Assembly: GCA_009773755.1 (NCBI GenBank)
Contig: WSZJ01000021.1
Coordinates: forward strand, 4,399-66,794
Source of the DNA: Planctomycetota bacterium
GTDB taxonomy: Bacteria; Planctomycetota; MHYJ01; WSZJ01
Reading direction: 5' to 3'
DNA length: 62,396 nucleotides
This document shows, piece by piece, positions 17,355 through 26,108 of the stretch. Position 1 is the stretch's first letter, and each line of letters opens with the position of its first letter. Position numbers and translations under genes: made by a program. The notes under the pieces were generated by a model. It worked only from the letters and a program-made list of their open reading frames with translations. It made no database searches and was not told the DNA's origin.

Positions 17355-17469
17355 CCTCAGGGGGTAGTTGGTAGGAGGTAGCAGGTAGAAACAGCCGGGC
17401 GACGAGAGGTCGTTCGGCCGTTCCTACCCCCTACCTCCTACCCACTACTCACCACTCACGACTCCCTAC
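17355..17469. repeat. GGGTAGT-family hairpin repeat
   Basis: The left arm is GGGGTAGTTGGTAGGAGGTAG and similar text at 17359-17387; the right arm is 17423-17469. The inner CGGCCGTTCC is also seen in the 1054 and 2308 copies. It lies immediately behind the stop at 17470 and upstream of the AAA ATPase start. Confidence 0.8.
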
Positions 17470-18309
17470 TCAAACCTTAAGACCTCCAGGCATTTCCATA
17501 TCCTCCAGCCCGCCGAGTATCTCCTGGTTCGACTTCATCCAGTCCTGCGTCTCCGTCAGCGTGCCGGCGATCGTATCGATCTTCCCGGACAGATGCGCGC
17601 CGTCCTTCGCCATCGCCGCTTCCTGCGCAATCAGCTCCACCTGGTTCTCGATGCGCTTCAATTCGGCCTCGATGAACTCCAGCGCGTGCTTCGACTCGTC
17701 GAGATTTGTAAGCCGCTTCTTGATGATCTCCAGGTTTGACTCGACGGACTTACGCAGGCGTTCCCTGGAAGGGTCGGCCAGCTGTGTGAGCTGCTCTTCG
17801 GCGCGTTTGATTTCGTCCTGGAGATCCTCGCGATTGGTGGTTCTCGCCTGCGTCAGAATCGTCTCGCGCGATACGAGCAGCTTGAGAAAGATCCACATCA
17901 GCCGCTTCAGCCCCCCGACCTGCACTTCCGTCATCGCCCCCGGCGCGAGCGACTCGCTCATCTGGCGGATCTGGCCGCAGCGGACTTCCAGGTCGGCGTA
18001 GCGCTTGCGGGCGAGGCCGGGGACGCCCTGGAGCATCTGCGCGGCGCGGGCGGAGAAGTTGAAGTCGTCTTTCGCGCCGGCGGTGGCGTCGATGATCTTC
18101 TGAAAGCGCGGGTTGTGGGCGAGCATCATGACGAAGCCGAAGGAAAGCGCGCCGCCCATGAGCCAGAGAGCGGGGTGAAGGAGCCAGCCGGCGAGGCCGA
18201 CGCCGAAGAGAAACAGCCAGTTAATGGGGAGGCCGCCGAGGCCGGGGATCGGCCAGCGGACGTTGAAGGCCGCCTTGATGTAACCCCAGAGCCCGATTTT
18301 TTCGGCCAT
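17470..18309 (-). CDS. Membrane protein with long coiled coil
   Basis: 279 residues. Two adjacent hydrophobic segments (about 27-62, with LPINWLFLFGVGLAGWLLHP and LWLMGGALSFGFVMMLAH) are followed by a roughly 190-residue cytoplasmic helical region rich in Glu, Lys and Leu, ending with METPGG-like text (EDMEMPGG). No family recognised. The shape resembles membrane partners of PspA or TelA-like proteins, but this is only shape. It sits between the ABC ATPase and AAA ATPase genes. Confidence 0.7.
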   Translation of the reverse strand: MAEKIGLWGYIKAAFNVRWPIPGLGGLPINWLFLFGVGLAGWLLHPALWLMGGALSFGFVMMLAHNPRFQKIIDATAGAKDDFNFSARAAQMLQGVPGLARKRYADLEVRCGQIRQMSESLAPGAMTEVQVGGLKRLMWIFLKLLVSRETILTQARTTNREDLQDEIKRAEEQLTQLADPSRERLRKSVESNLEIIKKRLTNLDESKHALEFIEAELKRIENQVELIAQEAAMAKDGAHLSGKIDTIAGTLTETQDWMKSNQEILGGLEDMEMPGGLKV

Positions 18310-18392
18310 CGCGCTTGTTTCCCCCGAATTCTTCCGGGGGCGATCCTGCCTTTCAGAAGAAGTAGGCCCGGGGCATGCTCCGGGCCGCGATT

Positions 18393-19241
18393 CTAACCGG
18401 TGACTCTCTTGAATTCCCTGGCGACGGCCTCGAGGGCGTGCTTGAACTCCTGGCGTTCCTGGATTTCGAGGGGGTCGACGCCTTGCGAAGGCGGGATGAG
18501 GTCCTTGATTTCGACGGCGATCGTGCCGGGGCCTTTGGTGAAGATCCACACGCGGTCGCCGAGGTAGACCGCTTCGGTGATCGAGTGCGTGATGATGAAG
18601 ACGGTGGCGTGGATGTCGTGCCACATGTCGATGATCAGTTTCTGCATCCCGATGCGCGTCGGCTCGTCGAGGGCGCTGAAGGGCTCGTCCATGAGAATGA
18701 TCGACGGTTTGAGGATGAGCGTGCGGGCGATCGCGACGCGCTGCTGCATGCCGCCTGAGAGCTGCGAGGGGTACTTGTACTCGTGCCCCGAGAGGCCGAC
18801 CTTGCGGATCATCTCCATCGCCATGTCGTTGATGGCGTCCTTCGTGAGATCGAGCTCGCGCCGGTGGATGTCGAGCCCGAAGGTGACGTTCTGGAGCACG
18901 GTGCGGTGCGGGAACGACGAGTAACGCTGGAAGATCATGCCGCGGTCGCGTCCCGGCCCGGTCACGGGCTCGCCGCGCACGAGAACTTCCCCCGTCGTCG
19001 CCGGGATGTGCGTCGAGAATCCAGCAATCAGATTGATCAGCGTCGACTTCCCGCACCCCGACGGCCCGATGATCGCAATGAACTCCCCGCGCCCCGGCAC
19101 GTCGTCGATCCGGAAATTGATGTGGTGAATCGCCGTGTACGCCTTCGACGTCCCCGCGTTGAACGTCTTCGAGACGTCCCCTCGGAATTCGACCACGGGG
19201 GGGAGGGAAGGGGCGGCCGGCTTCGGCGCGGGGATGCTCAT
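18393..19241 (-). CDS. NitT/TauT-type ABC transporter ATP-binding protein
   Basis: 282 residues. Walker [12 protein letters not shown]-loop [14 protein letters not shown], signature [14 protein letters not shown] and Walker [13 protein letters not shown] are intact. The subtype resembles SsuB, TauB and NrtD ATPases, with [18 protein letters not shown]. It starts inside the stop of the permease gene (ATGA overlap). The true start is [15 protein letters not shown]; the longer upstream frame is a shadow of the permease. The substrate is not known. Confidence 0.9.
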   Translation of the reverse strand: MSIPAPKPAAPSLPPVVEFRGDVSKTFNAGTSKAYTAIHHINFRIDDVPGRGEFIAIIGPSGCGKSTLINLIAGFSTHIPATTGEVLVRGEPVTGPGRDRGMIFQRYSSFPHRTVLQNVTFGLDIHRRELDLTKDAINDMAMEMIRKVGLSGHEYKYPSQLSGGMQQRVAIARTLILKPSIILMDEPFSALDEPTRIGMQKLIIDMWHDIHATVFIITHSITEAVYLGDRVWIFTKGPGTIAVEIKDLIPPSQGVDPLEIQERQEFKHALEAVAREFKRVTG

Positions 19242-20059
19242 CGCGCGGACCTCCAGGGGAAGGCCTGCTTTCCAACCCAGGCGAACCCGCGGTCGATCAG
19301 GAACCCGATCGCCACGATCAGCAACACCACGAAGTACACCGTTTCCGGATGCCCGCGCCGCTGGGCAATCTGGATCATCGCCCCCAGCCCTTCCTTCTGG
19401 TCGACGATCTCGGCCAGCATGATGTAAGTCCACCCCACGCCGAAGGCCATCCGAACGGCGTCGAAAATGTCTCCCGCAGCGATCGGGACCATCACGCGCG
19501 TCACCGTGTGCCGTTTCGTCGCGCCCAGCGTGTATGCGGTCTGCAGGTAGACGTCGTCAACTTGCTCGACCGATTTCACCACCAGCGGCAACAAGTAAAG
19601 AGTCCCCGCGATCGCGAGAAAGTAGACCTTCTGCTCCTCCTCCGTGCCCCAGAACAGCAGCGTCAGCGGCACCAGCGCCGCAATCGGCACGTAGCCACCC
19701 ACCACGGACATCGGCCGGAAAAGCGCGCCCACGCGCGAGAAAGAACCCATCGCGATCCCCAGCGGAAGACTTATGGAAAGCGCCACGCCGAAACCGATCG
19801 CCACCCGCTTCAGGCTCGCCGTGATCTCCTTGTACACATTCCGCGTGTCCTTCTTGCCCAGCAGCTTCCAGCCTTCCTTCGCCACTTCCTCCGGCTGCGG
19901 CATGCTCAAACCGCCCCGGCGATCCTCCACCGACGCCCCGCGCGTGTACCAGACCCACAGCGCCAACGTCACGAGGAAAGGGACGACGCCCAGCAGAAGC
20001 GCCCACTGCAGCTTAATGGGAGCCCGGATCGCAAAGAAGCGGTCGATGAGGCGTTTCAT
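19238..20059 (-). CDS. NitT/TauT-type ABC transporter permease
   Basis: 273 residues with about six hydrophobic segments. The EAA-like loop [20 protein letters not shown], typical of SsuC/TauC permeases, is visible. A periplasmic stretch of about 60 residues after the first span is longer than usual. The stop overlaps the ATPase start and the gene begins four bases after the stop of the first binding-protein fusion. It forms the channel of a transporter served by the two SBP-OmpA fusions. Confidence 0.88.
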   Translation of the reverse strand: MKRLIDRFFAIRAPIKLQWALLLGVVPFLVTLALWVWYTRGASVEDRRGGLSMPQPEEVAKEGWKLLGKKDTRNVYKEITASLKRVAIGFGVALSISLPLGIAMGSFSRVGALFRPMSVVGGYVPIAALVPLTLLFWGTEEEQKVYFLAIAGTLYLLPLVVKSVEQVDDVYLQTAYTLGATKRHTVTRVMVPIAAGDIFDAVRMAFGVGWTYIMLAEIVDQKEGLGAMIQIAQRRGHPETVYFVVLLIVAIGFLIDRGFAWVGKQAFPWRSAR

Positions 20060-20063
20060 GCCG

Positions 20064-21776
20064 CTATTTCCCGCCGCCGCCCAGGATGACGATTTCGACG
20101 CGGCGGTTTTTTATCTGGTCCCCGGGATTCTCCGTGTCGGCCGGTTCCGCCCAGCCTTTGCCTTCAACTTCGAATTTCGATTCGTCGAACCCCCAAGTCT
20201 TGACCAGCTCGTTCTTCACCGCGGCGGCGCGCCGCTTCGAGAGCTCGGTGACCATGGACGCGTCAACCTTGCCTTTCATCGAACTGTCGGTGTGGCCCAC
20301 GATCCGGACGCGGGAGCCTCCGAATTTCGCGGCGAGCTCGGCGACTTTCTTGATTGATTCCTTCACGAGCGGGTCGTACAGCTTGTCTTCAAGCACATTT
20401 CCGTACTCGTCCCGCGCCTTTTCGTACAGGTTGTCCGAGTTCGGAAAGAAGTTGATCCTGATCGTGTTGACCAGAATCACGTCGTCATTCGTTTTCTTTA
20501 CCAGCGGGCTCTTGTTCTCGTCGACGTCGTTCTTGAAGAGGGCGTCCTTGCGGATGTCGAGGAGGACGCTGAAGTCCATGACCTGGTCGAAATTCGAAGG
20601 GTTGTCGACCAGCCCGAGCTTCCGATAGACGTACCTGGCGGAATTCCAGGTCGTCTCAAAGTTCGTCGGGTTGTTCAGGTTGAGCAGGAACTGCTGGTTT
20701 TCGGCGAAATTCGTGAAGTGTGCGTCGCCGCACATCTTCTCGACGTCCCCTGCTTTCATTCCGTACAGGTCGGCCGTCCACTTGAGAGCATCGGCATTCT
20801 TGAGCTTCGCTTCGTGCACTCCTTCGAAAATTCCCTCGACCAGTCCCCGGATGATCTCAGGATGATCCCGGGCGAAATCGGCGCGGGCCGCCCAGACGTC
20901 TGCGATCAACCTGTTCGCGTCAGCAGTTGTCGACAGCAGGTGAGTTCCCTTCACTCGCTCCGCAATGTTGTAGATGTCCGGCGCCCACGAGACGCAAGCG
21001 TCGATCTTCGGATCGTTCACGAATGCCGCGGATGCTTCGAACGCCGTGCTCGTGTATTTGTGAAGCACGTCTGCCGGAGAAAGGCCGCCGTAGAGCAGAA
21101 GCGCGTTGATGTAGTACTGCGAAGGGGAATTCTGCGCGTACGCAATCGTCTTTCCCTTCAGGTCCTTCACAGTCTTGATCGAGTCGCGCACCACGACCCC
21201 GTCTCCGCCGTTAGACCATGAAATCTGCTGGAAGACTCTCGGCGCCGTGCGGGCGTCTTTCATGAGGCTCTCACTGAAGATGACGAGCATGTCCAGCGTG
21301 CACCAGAGCACCGGCCAATCGCCTGCCACATAGCCGTCCCGCGCGGCGACGGGGTCGTCCACGAGGACAAGCTCGACTTTAAATCCGTGTTTCTTGAAGA
21401 AGACGGAGTCCTCATTGGGCTTGTGACCGTGGTTGGCCGCGATGAGCGGAAGCCAGCCGATCCAGACGTTGATCGGAAACTTGATCGTCTTTTTCGTCGC
21501 GTCCCATTTGTATCCTGCGACGGCCCCTTCCTTGACCTGCGGCAGGCGCGCCGCCGGGACGTACGAGTACTCCCTGACGGTCGTGACGCCGCTGTAGTCA
21601 GGGGCCTCGGCGCTTTGCGGGGTTTTGGGTTTCTCCGTCTCGGAGGAGACGACCGGTTCTTCCTTTGGTTCGCCTCCGCCGCCGGAACAGCCCGTCATCA
21701 GGCAAAGAAGTGCCACCAGCGCGGGTAAGATTTCCCGCGCGAGGCGCTTGGCGACCGACCTGCTCCGTCCTTCCAC
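20064..21776 (-). CDS. Lipoprotein: ABC substrate-binding domain fused to OmpA domain
   Basis: 570 residues from a GTG directly adjoining the TAG of the upstream gene. The lipobox LMTGC puts the lipidated Cys at 30. Residues 95-400 are a NitT/TauT-type (NMT1-like) solute-binding domain (IKFPINVWIGWLPLIAANHG). Residues about 445-565 are an OmpA-like peptidoglycan-binding domain with RINFFPNSDNLYEKARDEYG, VGHTDSS and NRRVEIVI. Such a fusion would hold the binding domain on the cell wall. It is paralogous to the next gene, and the pair flanks no other binding protein. The ligand is unknown. Confidence 0.85.
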   Translation of the reverse strand: MEGRSRSVAKRLAREILPALVALLCLMTGCSGGGGEPKEEPVVSSETEKPKTPQSAEAPDYSGVTTVREYSYVPAARLPQVKEGAVAGYKWDATKKTIKFPINVWIGWLPLIAANHGHKPNEDSVFFKKHGFKVELVLVDDPVAARDGYVAGDWPVLWCTLDMLVIFSESLMKDARTAPRVFQQISWSNGGDGVVVRDSIKTVKDLKGKTIAYAQNSPSQYYINALLLYGGLSPADVLHKYTSTAFEASAAFVNDPKIDACVSWAPDIYNIAERVKGTHLLSTTADANRLIADVWAARADFARDHPEIIRGLVEGIFEGVHEAKLKNADALKWTADLYGMKAGDVEKMCGDAHFTNFAENQQFLLNLNNPTNFETTWNSARYVYRKLGLVDNPSNFDQVMDFSVLLDIRKDALFKNDVDENKSPLVKKTNDDVILVNTIRINFFPNSDNLYEKARDEYGNVLEDKLYDPLVKESIKKVAELAAKFGGSRVRIVGHTDSSMKGKVDASMVTELSKRRAAAVKNELVKTWGFDESKFEVEGKGWAEPADTENPGDQIKNRRVEIVILGGGGK

Positions 21777-23546
21777 CTACTTTTGCTCCGGCTGGAGAAT
21801 TGTGATCTCCACGCGGCGATTCTTCACCTGGTCGTTCGGATGTTCCTGGTCCGCAGGCTGGTCCCAGCCGGCGCCCTCGACGACGAACTTGTCGGCGGGG
21901 AAGATGTCCTTGTATTTCGCAACAAGAGCTCGTTTCACAGCCTCGGCGCGGCGCCGCGACAGGTCCTTCACCATCGAAGCGTCCACTTTGCCCTTCATCG
22001 AGGAATCCGTGTGGCCGACGATCTTCACGTAAGCAGCTGCGAACTTGCCTGAGAGCTCGGAGACCTTCTTCAGCGTTTCATCCACGAGCGGGTCGTACAG
22101 CTTTCCCTCGACGACGTTTCCGTATTCGTCACGGGCTTTCTCGTAGAGGTTGTCCGAGTTCGGGAAAAAATTGATGCGGATCGTGTTCGTCAGGATCGTC
22201 GCTTCCGCGCCGCCGGCACCTGTCGAGACGCGCGGGGCGAACGATGATTTGTACTCGTCCACGTCCTTGGCGAAGGTTCCCGCAGCGTGGATCTGGTCGA
22301 GGACGCTGAAGTCCATGACCTGGTCGAAATTCGCCGGGTTGGTGACGTTTCCGAGCTTGCGGTAGACGTACTTGACCGAGTTCCAGGTCGCCTCGAAGTT
22401 CGTCGGGTTGTTCTGGTTCTTGAAGAACTGCCAGTTCTCCGCGAAGTTCGTGATGTGGGCGTCGTACTGCATCTTGGAGACGTCCTCTGCGGTCATGCCG
22501 TACAGGTCAGCCATCCACTTGAATGCGTTCGCCTGGTCGTCCCGGGCAGTTTTCATCCCGTGGAAAATGCCTTCCACGAGGCCCTTGACGATGTCCGGGT
22601 GGTCCTTCGCGAAATCGGCGCGCACCGCCCAGACGTCCGCGATCAGCTTGTTAGCGTCGGCGGTCGTCGACAGCAGGTGCGTTCCCTTCACGCGTTCCGC
22701 GATGTTGTAGATGTCCGGCGCCCAGGAAACGCAGGCGTCGATGCTCTTGTCGGCCACGAACGCCGCGGAGGCCTCGAACGCCGTGTTCGTGAGCTTGGGA
22801 TTCACATCGGACGGCGAAAGGCCGCCGTAGAGCAGAAGCGCGTTGATGTAGTACTGCGAGGGCGAATTATTCGCGTAGACGACCGTCTTTCCCTTCAGAT
22901 CCTTAACCGACTTGATGCTGTCCCGGACGACGACGCCGTCGCCGCCATTCGACCAGTCGATCTGCTGGTAGATGCGGGGGGAGAGACGGGTGTCCTTCAT
23001 GAGCTGTTCGCTGAAGAGCACCATCATGTCCACAGTGCCCCAGAGGATCGGCCAGTCGCCGGTGATGTAGCCGTCGCGACAGACGACGGGATCATCGACC
23101 AGCACGAGCTCGACCTTGAACCCGTACTTCTTGAAGAAAACGGATTCCTCGTTCGCCTTGGATCCGTGGTTGGCCGCGATGATCGGCAGCCAGCCGATCC
23201 AGACGTTGATGGGGAATTTAAAGGTCTTGTTGGCTGCGTCCCATTTGTAGGCCTGCCCGGCGCCCTCCTTGACGGCGGGCAATCGTGCGGCGGGAACGTA
23301 GGCGTACTCCTTGACCGTCGTCACGCCGGTGTAGTCCGGCGCTTCGGGGCCTTTCGGGTTCGCGTCGGGGCCCATCTTCGGCAGGTTCTTGCGCGCTTCT
23401 TCCTGGTCGGCCTTGATGGCCTCCTTCGGTTTTCCCTTGTCCTTCGACAGCATGTACCCGGCAACGCCGATCATGCCGAGGACGACGAGGGCGACGATGA
23501 CTTTGCCGAGGCCGGTGAGGCCTGCCTGAGCGGGAACTTGCGCCAT
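21777..23546 (-). CDS. Membrane-anchored ABC substrate-binding domain fused to OmpA domain
   Basis: 589 residues. Start MAQVPAQAGLTGLG is preceded by AAGGAG. It is a paralogue of the neighbouring lipoprotein but uses a single N-terminal membrane anchor (KVIVALVVLGMIGVAGYML) instead of a lipobox. The solute-binding domain (about 105-410, FKFPINVWIGWLPIIAANHG) and the C-terminal OmpA domain (RINFFPNSDNLYEKARDEYG, VGHTDSS, NRRVEITI) are both complete. One partner on the inner membrane and one on a lipid anchor could bridge the periplasm. Confidence 0.85.
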   Translation of the reverse strand: MAQVPAQAGLTGLGKVIVALVVLGMIGVAGYMLSKDKGKPKEAIKADQEEARKNLPKMGPDANPKGPEAPDYTGVTTVKEYAYVPAARLPAVKEGAGQAYKWDAANKTFKFPINVWIGWLPIIAANHGSKANEESVFFKKYGFKVELVLVDDPVVCRDGYITGDWPILWGTVDMMVLFSEQLMKDTRLSPRIYQQIDWSNGGDGVVVRDSIKSVKDLKGKTVVYANNSPSQYYINALLLYGGLSPSDVNPKLTNTAFEASAAFVADKSIDACVSWAPDIYNIAERVKGTHLLSTTADANKLIADVWAVRADFAKDHPDIVKGLVEGIFHGMKTARDDQANAFKWMADLYGMTAEDVSKMQYDAHITNFAENWQFFKNQNNPTNFEATWNSVKYVYRKLGNVTNPANFDQVMDFSVLDQIHAAGTFAKDVDEYKSSFAPRVSTGAGGAEATILTNTIRINFFPNSDNLYEKARDEYGNVVEGKLYDPLVDETLKKVSELSGKFAAAYVKIVGHTDSSMKGKVDASMVKDLSRRRAEAVKRALVAKYKDIFPADKFVVEGAGWDQPADQEHPNDQVKNRRVEITILQPEQK

Positions 23547-23659
23547 TGAGAGGGCTCCTTCGTGAATGAACGACCGTCTGGACTTTGAAGTCTGTTGCCC
23601 GAACAACGGTGGTCAGTAGTCGGCCGGCCGAAACAGAACAGTCCGCGAGCATCTGCTGA

Positions 23660-23704
23660 CTGCTGACTTCCAACTCCCGACTCCCGACTCCCGACTTGCC
23701 CTTC
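23660..23704. repeat. GACTCCC heptamer repeats
   Basis: Three near-perfect seven-base units (CCCGACT) preceded by degenerate CTGCTGACTG text. They lie directly behind the TAG stop of pspA on its transcript side. The same unit recurs at 37073-37110 and 57971-57989. Confidence 0.75.
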
Positions 23705-24451
23705 CTACGCCTTCACCGACTCGCTCGGCCCCAGGTCCTTCGGCGCCGGCGCCGCTTCTTCCGTCTTCGCCGGCCCCGGCAGCCCCATCGACGCCGAGAA
23801 CTCGGCCAGCGCCTGCGCCTCCAGCGCCTTCTGCTCCTCCTCCTTCACCACCCAGCCGCCGCCTTTCATCGAGTCCTGCGCGACGCGCGCCTTGCCGCTC
23901 GCCTCCGCGATCCGGTTGTCCAGGTTCTCCTCCAGCCGCCCGAGATTCGCGCCCGTGCCGCTGAGATTGAAGGCCGTCGAACTCGCCATCTCCGCCAGCT
24001 TCGCCTGCGCTTCCGCCATCTCCGCCTTCGACAGCTTCTGCTTGATCGCCTCGATCTTCCGCTGCGCCTCGCGGACGTACACGTCCCGCTGGCGGTTCAG
24101 GTTCTGGTACATCTCCTCGCCGCCCTTCAGCTGCTCCTCGTTCTCCGTCAGGTCCTGCTTGAGCTGCTTGGCCTGAAGCGCGCACCGGCCGGCCTCCTCC
24201 ATGTTCTTCGAGGCCATGTTCGCCGTGACGCGCGCCGTCAGCAGGTCGAGCTGCTTCTTCTGCGACGCGATCTGGCCCTTCAGCCTCTCCACCATCCCCG
24301 CCTGCTTCGCGAGGTTCGTGTTGTACTGTCCGACCGCTTCCTGGAACGCGAGCATCTCCGATTCCAGCATGGCTCTCGGATTGGCTTTTTCGAGGCCGCT
24401 GACGAAGAGGCCGAAGAAGCCTCTCACGAGGTTCATGAGTCGTCCGAACAT
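23705..24451 (-). CDS. pspA: PspA/IM30 family protein
   Basis: 248 residues, nearly all helical. It begins MFGRLMNLVRGFFGLFVSGLE, the amphipathic membrane-binding helix, then ENPRAMLE-like text (ANPRAMLESEMLAFQEAVGQ) and long coiled-coil heptads. The C-terminal 30 residues are Pro/Ala/Glu-rich. PspA/IM30 proteins assemble into ESCRT-III-like rings and rods that protect stressed inner membranes. A GGAG ribosome site precedes the ATG. It is the first gene of the cluster that includes the OmpA-fused binding proteins, transporter and AAA ATPase. No sigma-54 type promoter is seen upstream. Confidence 0.88.
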   Translation of the reverse strand: MFGRLMNLVRGFFGLFVSGLEKANPRAMLESEMLAFQEAVGQYNTNLAKQAGMVERLKGQIASQKKQLDLLTARVTANMASKNMEEAGRCALQAKQLKQDLTENEEQLKGGEEMYQNLNRQRDVYVREAQRKIEAIKQKLSKAEMAEAQAKLAEMASSTAFNLSGTGANLGRLEENLDNRIAEASGKARVAQDSMKGGGWVVKEEEQKALEAQALAEFSASMGLPGPAKTEEAAPAPKDLGPSESVKA

Positions 24452-24640
24452 GGGCGTCTCCTGATGAGGTCGGTGGGGAAGACTCAATTCGCGTGCCCGG
24501 AAGGAGTTGGGCGGCGCAGAGGGAGAAGTGTTTTTCCGTCGGACAAGAATGTACGACGGGTCGCAACCCTGCCCCCCCAAGGGAGGTAAGATTATCGCGA
24601 GGAAACGAAGGACTGCACGGGATATTTGGGGAGAAGAGGG

Positions 24641-25420
24641 ATGCGCGTGCTCTTGATGATGCTGCTGTCCGCCGCGACCGTATTCGCCGGCAAGCTCGAC
24701 GCGAAGGTCGTCGCCCGCCAGTCCGCGGCGCTTCTCAAGGCGGCTGAGTCCAATGCGAACCTTGGCAAAGGAGCGCTCAAGGGGGACGAGCTGTTCGACC
24801 TGTACGTGCAGACCGTGCTGACGGAAGCGGAGAAGGGGATTGCGGCGGGGGGCGCGGCGGACGCCGAGGTCCGCGGGGCGCTGGGGGCGCTCGGGTTGTT
24901 CTTCGACGACGGAGTGCTGCGCGCCCCGATTATCGGCAAGTCGTTTGCGGGGATGGAATCCGACGAGCAGGAAGCGGCGGCCGGGAAGTTCCGCGGGACG
25001 CCGACGTGCGCCGGCCGCGCGGACGCGGCGAAGCATTTCGTGCTTTCGGCGGCGATCGCCGCAGCCATCGGCGAAGGCGCCGCGCGCGCCGCGGGGATGA
25101 CGAAGGAGATGAGCGACATGCACGGGCTGGACAAGGGGAATGGCACCGGATTCTCGTTCGCGGACCTCGCCGCCGACGAAGCCGGCGTCGTGTACGCGTC
25201 GTGGCTGCTCGGCGACCCGGCCGCCCGCCTTAAGAAAGCCGCCGAGAAATTCGCGCATAAATCGTGCTTCCCGTCCCTCGAGGGCTTCCCCGACGGCCTG
25301 CGCACCGACGAGTTCGACGACAAGTACGGGCCGGTCGGAAGCGAGAACTACAACAAGGTCTGGAAGCCGCTCGAGGAGCGGGTCAAGGCGCTTCCCCTCT
25401 ACGCGGAGGAAAAAAAGTGA
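24641..25420 (+). CDS. Secreted protein of unknown function
   Basis: 259 residues. A signal peptide (1-17, MRVLLMMLLSAATVFAG) precedes a helical domain with LAADEAGVVYASWLLGD and a Cys in GTPTCAGRADAAKHF. No family recognised. The start was set at 24641, where GAGAAGAGGG gives a ribosome site, rather than 15 bases earlier. It is divergent from pspA, so the 190-base gap holds both promoters. Its TGA overlaps the GTG of the next small gene. Confidence 0.65.
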   Translation: MRVLLMMLLSAATVFAGKLDAKVVARQSAALLKAAESNANLGKGALKGDELFDLYVQTVLTEAEKGIAAGGAADAEVRGALGALGLFFDDGVLRAPIIGKSFAGMESDEQEAAAGKFRGTPTCAGRADAAKHFVLSAAIAAAIGEGAARAAGMTKEMSDMHGLDKGNGTGFSFADLAADEAGVVYASWLLGDPAARLKKAAEKFAHKSCFPSLEGFPDGLRTDEFDDKYGPVGSENYNKVWKPLEERVKALPLYAEEKK

Positions 25421-25632
25421 TCCAGGATTGGGTGACACCCGCAATTCTGGGAATCCTCCTCGTCGCGAGCATCCTTGCGGGGCTGCGGATTTTCAGCCTC
25501 AAGAGCGGGATGGGAAAAGGCGTCGGAGCGGCCTATCTCGTGCTGGCGGGGATTCTGGTCGTCTTCGCCGCCACGGCGGGCGTCCTTTACTGGAAGCGGC
25601 AAATGTCGCAGGCCATGGCCCCGGAGAAATAG
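25417..25632 (+). CDS. Small membrane protein
   Basis: 71 residues from GTG, overlapping the previous stop (GTGA) and preceded by GGAGG. Two hydrophobic spans (about 8-24, AILGILLVASILAGLRIF, and 38-58, AYLVLAGILVVFAATAGVLY). No family recognised. Confidence 0.6.
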   Translation: MIQDWVTPAILGILLVASILAGLRIFSLKSGMGKGVGAAYLVLAGILVVFAATAGVLYWKRQMSQAMAPEK

Positions 25633-25706
25633 CGCCGCCGCGCGGTAGAATGGGCTCGTCGCCGGACCCGAGACCAGGCACCCGCTTCCATTGAGGCCGC
25701 CCTCCC

Positions 25707-25937
25707 ATGGATTCCTTCACGATGTGGTTCCGCGCCTTCCCGACTGTGACCTTGATCGTCGGTGTCGTGCTCGGGCTGATCCTCTTCAAGAAGCTCTTTG
25801 GCAAGTCCGGCCCGAAGGAAGGCCAGAACTGGGTCGTCATTCTCCTCCTCGTCGGCGTCGTCGGCGCCATCGTCGCCGCGGTCTGGGGCTTCAGGAACGT
25901 GCGGCCGCCGGATAATTCCGGAATGACCTGGAAATGA
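25707..25937 (+). CDS. Small membrane protein
   Basis: 76 residues with two hydrophobic spans (PTVTLIVGVVLGLILF and WVVILLLVGVVGAIVAAVWG) joined by a short basic loop. The stop overlaps the next ATG (ATGA). No family recognised. Confidence 0.6.
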   Translation: MDSFTMWFRAFPTVTLIVGVVLGLILFKKLFGKSGPKEGQNWVVILLLVGVVGAIVAAVWGFRNVRPPDNSGMTWK

Positions 25938-26038
25938 AGCGGGGCGTCATCGTCGCCTTGCTCTTGTTCGCCCTGATTGCCTTGGTCATTTCCATGCTCG
26001 GTTGGCTGGCCTGGGCAAGCTACGACCACAAAGGCTGA
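25934..26038 (+). CDS. Very small single-span membrane protein
   Basis: 34 residues, [20 protein letters not shown] and then a short tail ending YDHKG. One membrane span. The ATGA overlap with the upstream gene and the positive N-terminus support a real gene despite its size. Third of a row of small membrane proteins. Confidence 0.5.
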   Translation: MKRGVIVALLLFALIALVISMLGWLAWASYDHKG

Positions 26039-26040
26039 TC

Positions 26041-26070
26041 CGTCCCGCCCGCCCGCCTGCCCGCCCGTTT
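26041..26070. repeat. CCCG/CCTG low-complexity run
   Basis: A CCCGCCCGCCTGCCCGCCCG run upstream of the MCC beta gene. It is the reverse complement of the GGCGGGCGGGCAGGC run at 60841-60905. Confidence 0.6.
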
Positions 26071-26108
26071 GCTGGACTCGATCCCAAGCCCTCCCTACCA
26101 TCGCTCTC

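Noticed and set aside
26036..26038. TGA of the 34-codon gene as Sec
   Set aside because: The continuation is Pro/Arg repeat text running into MCC beta, and there is no redox motif.
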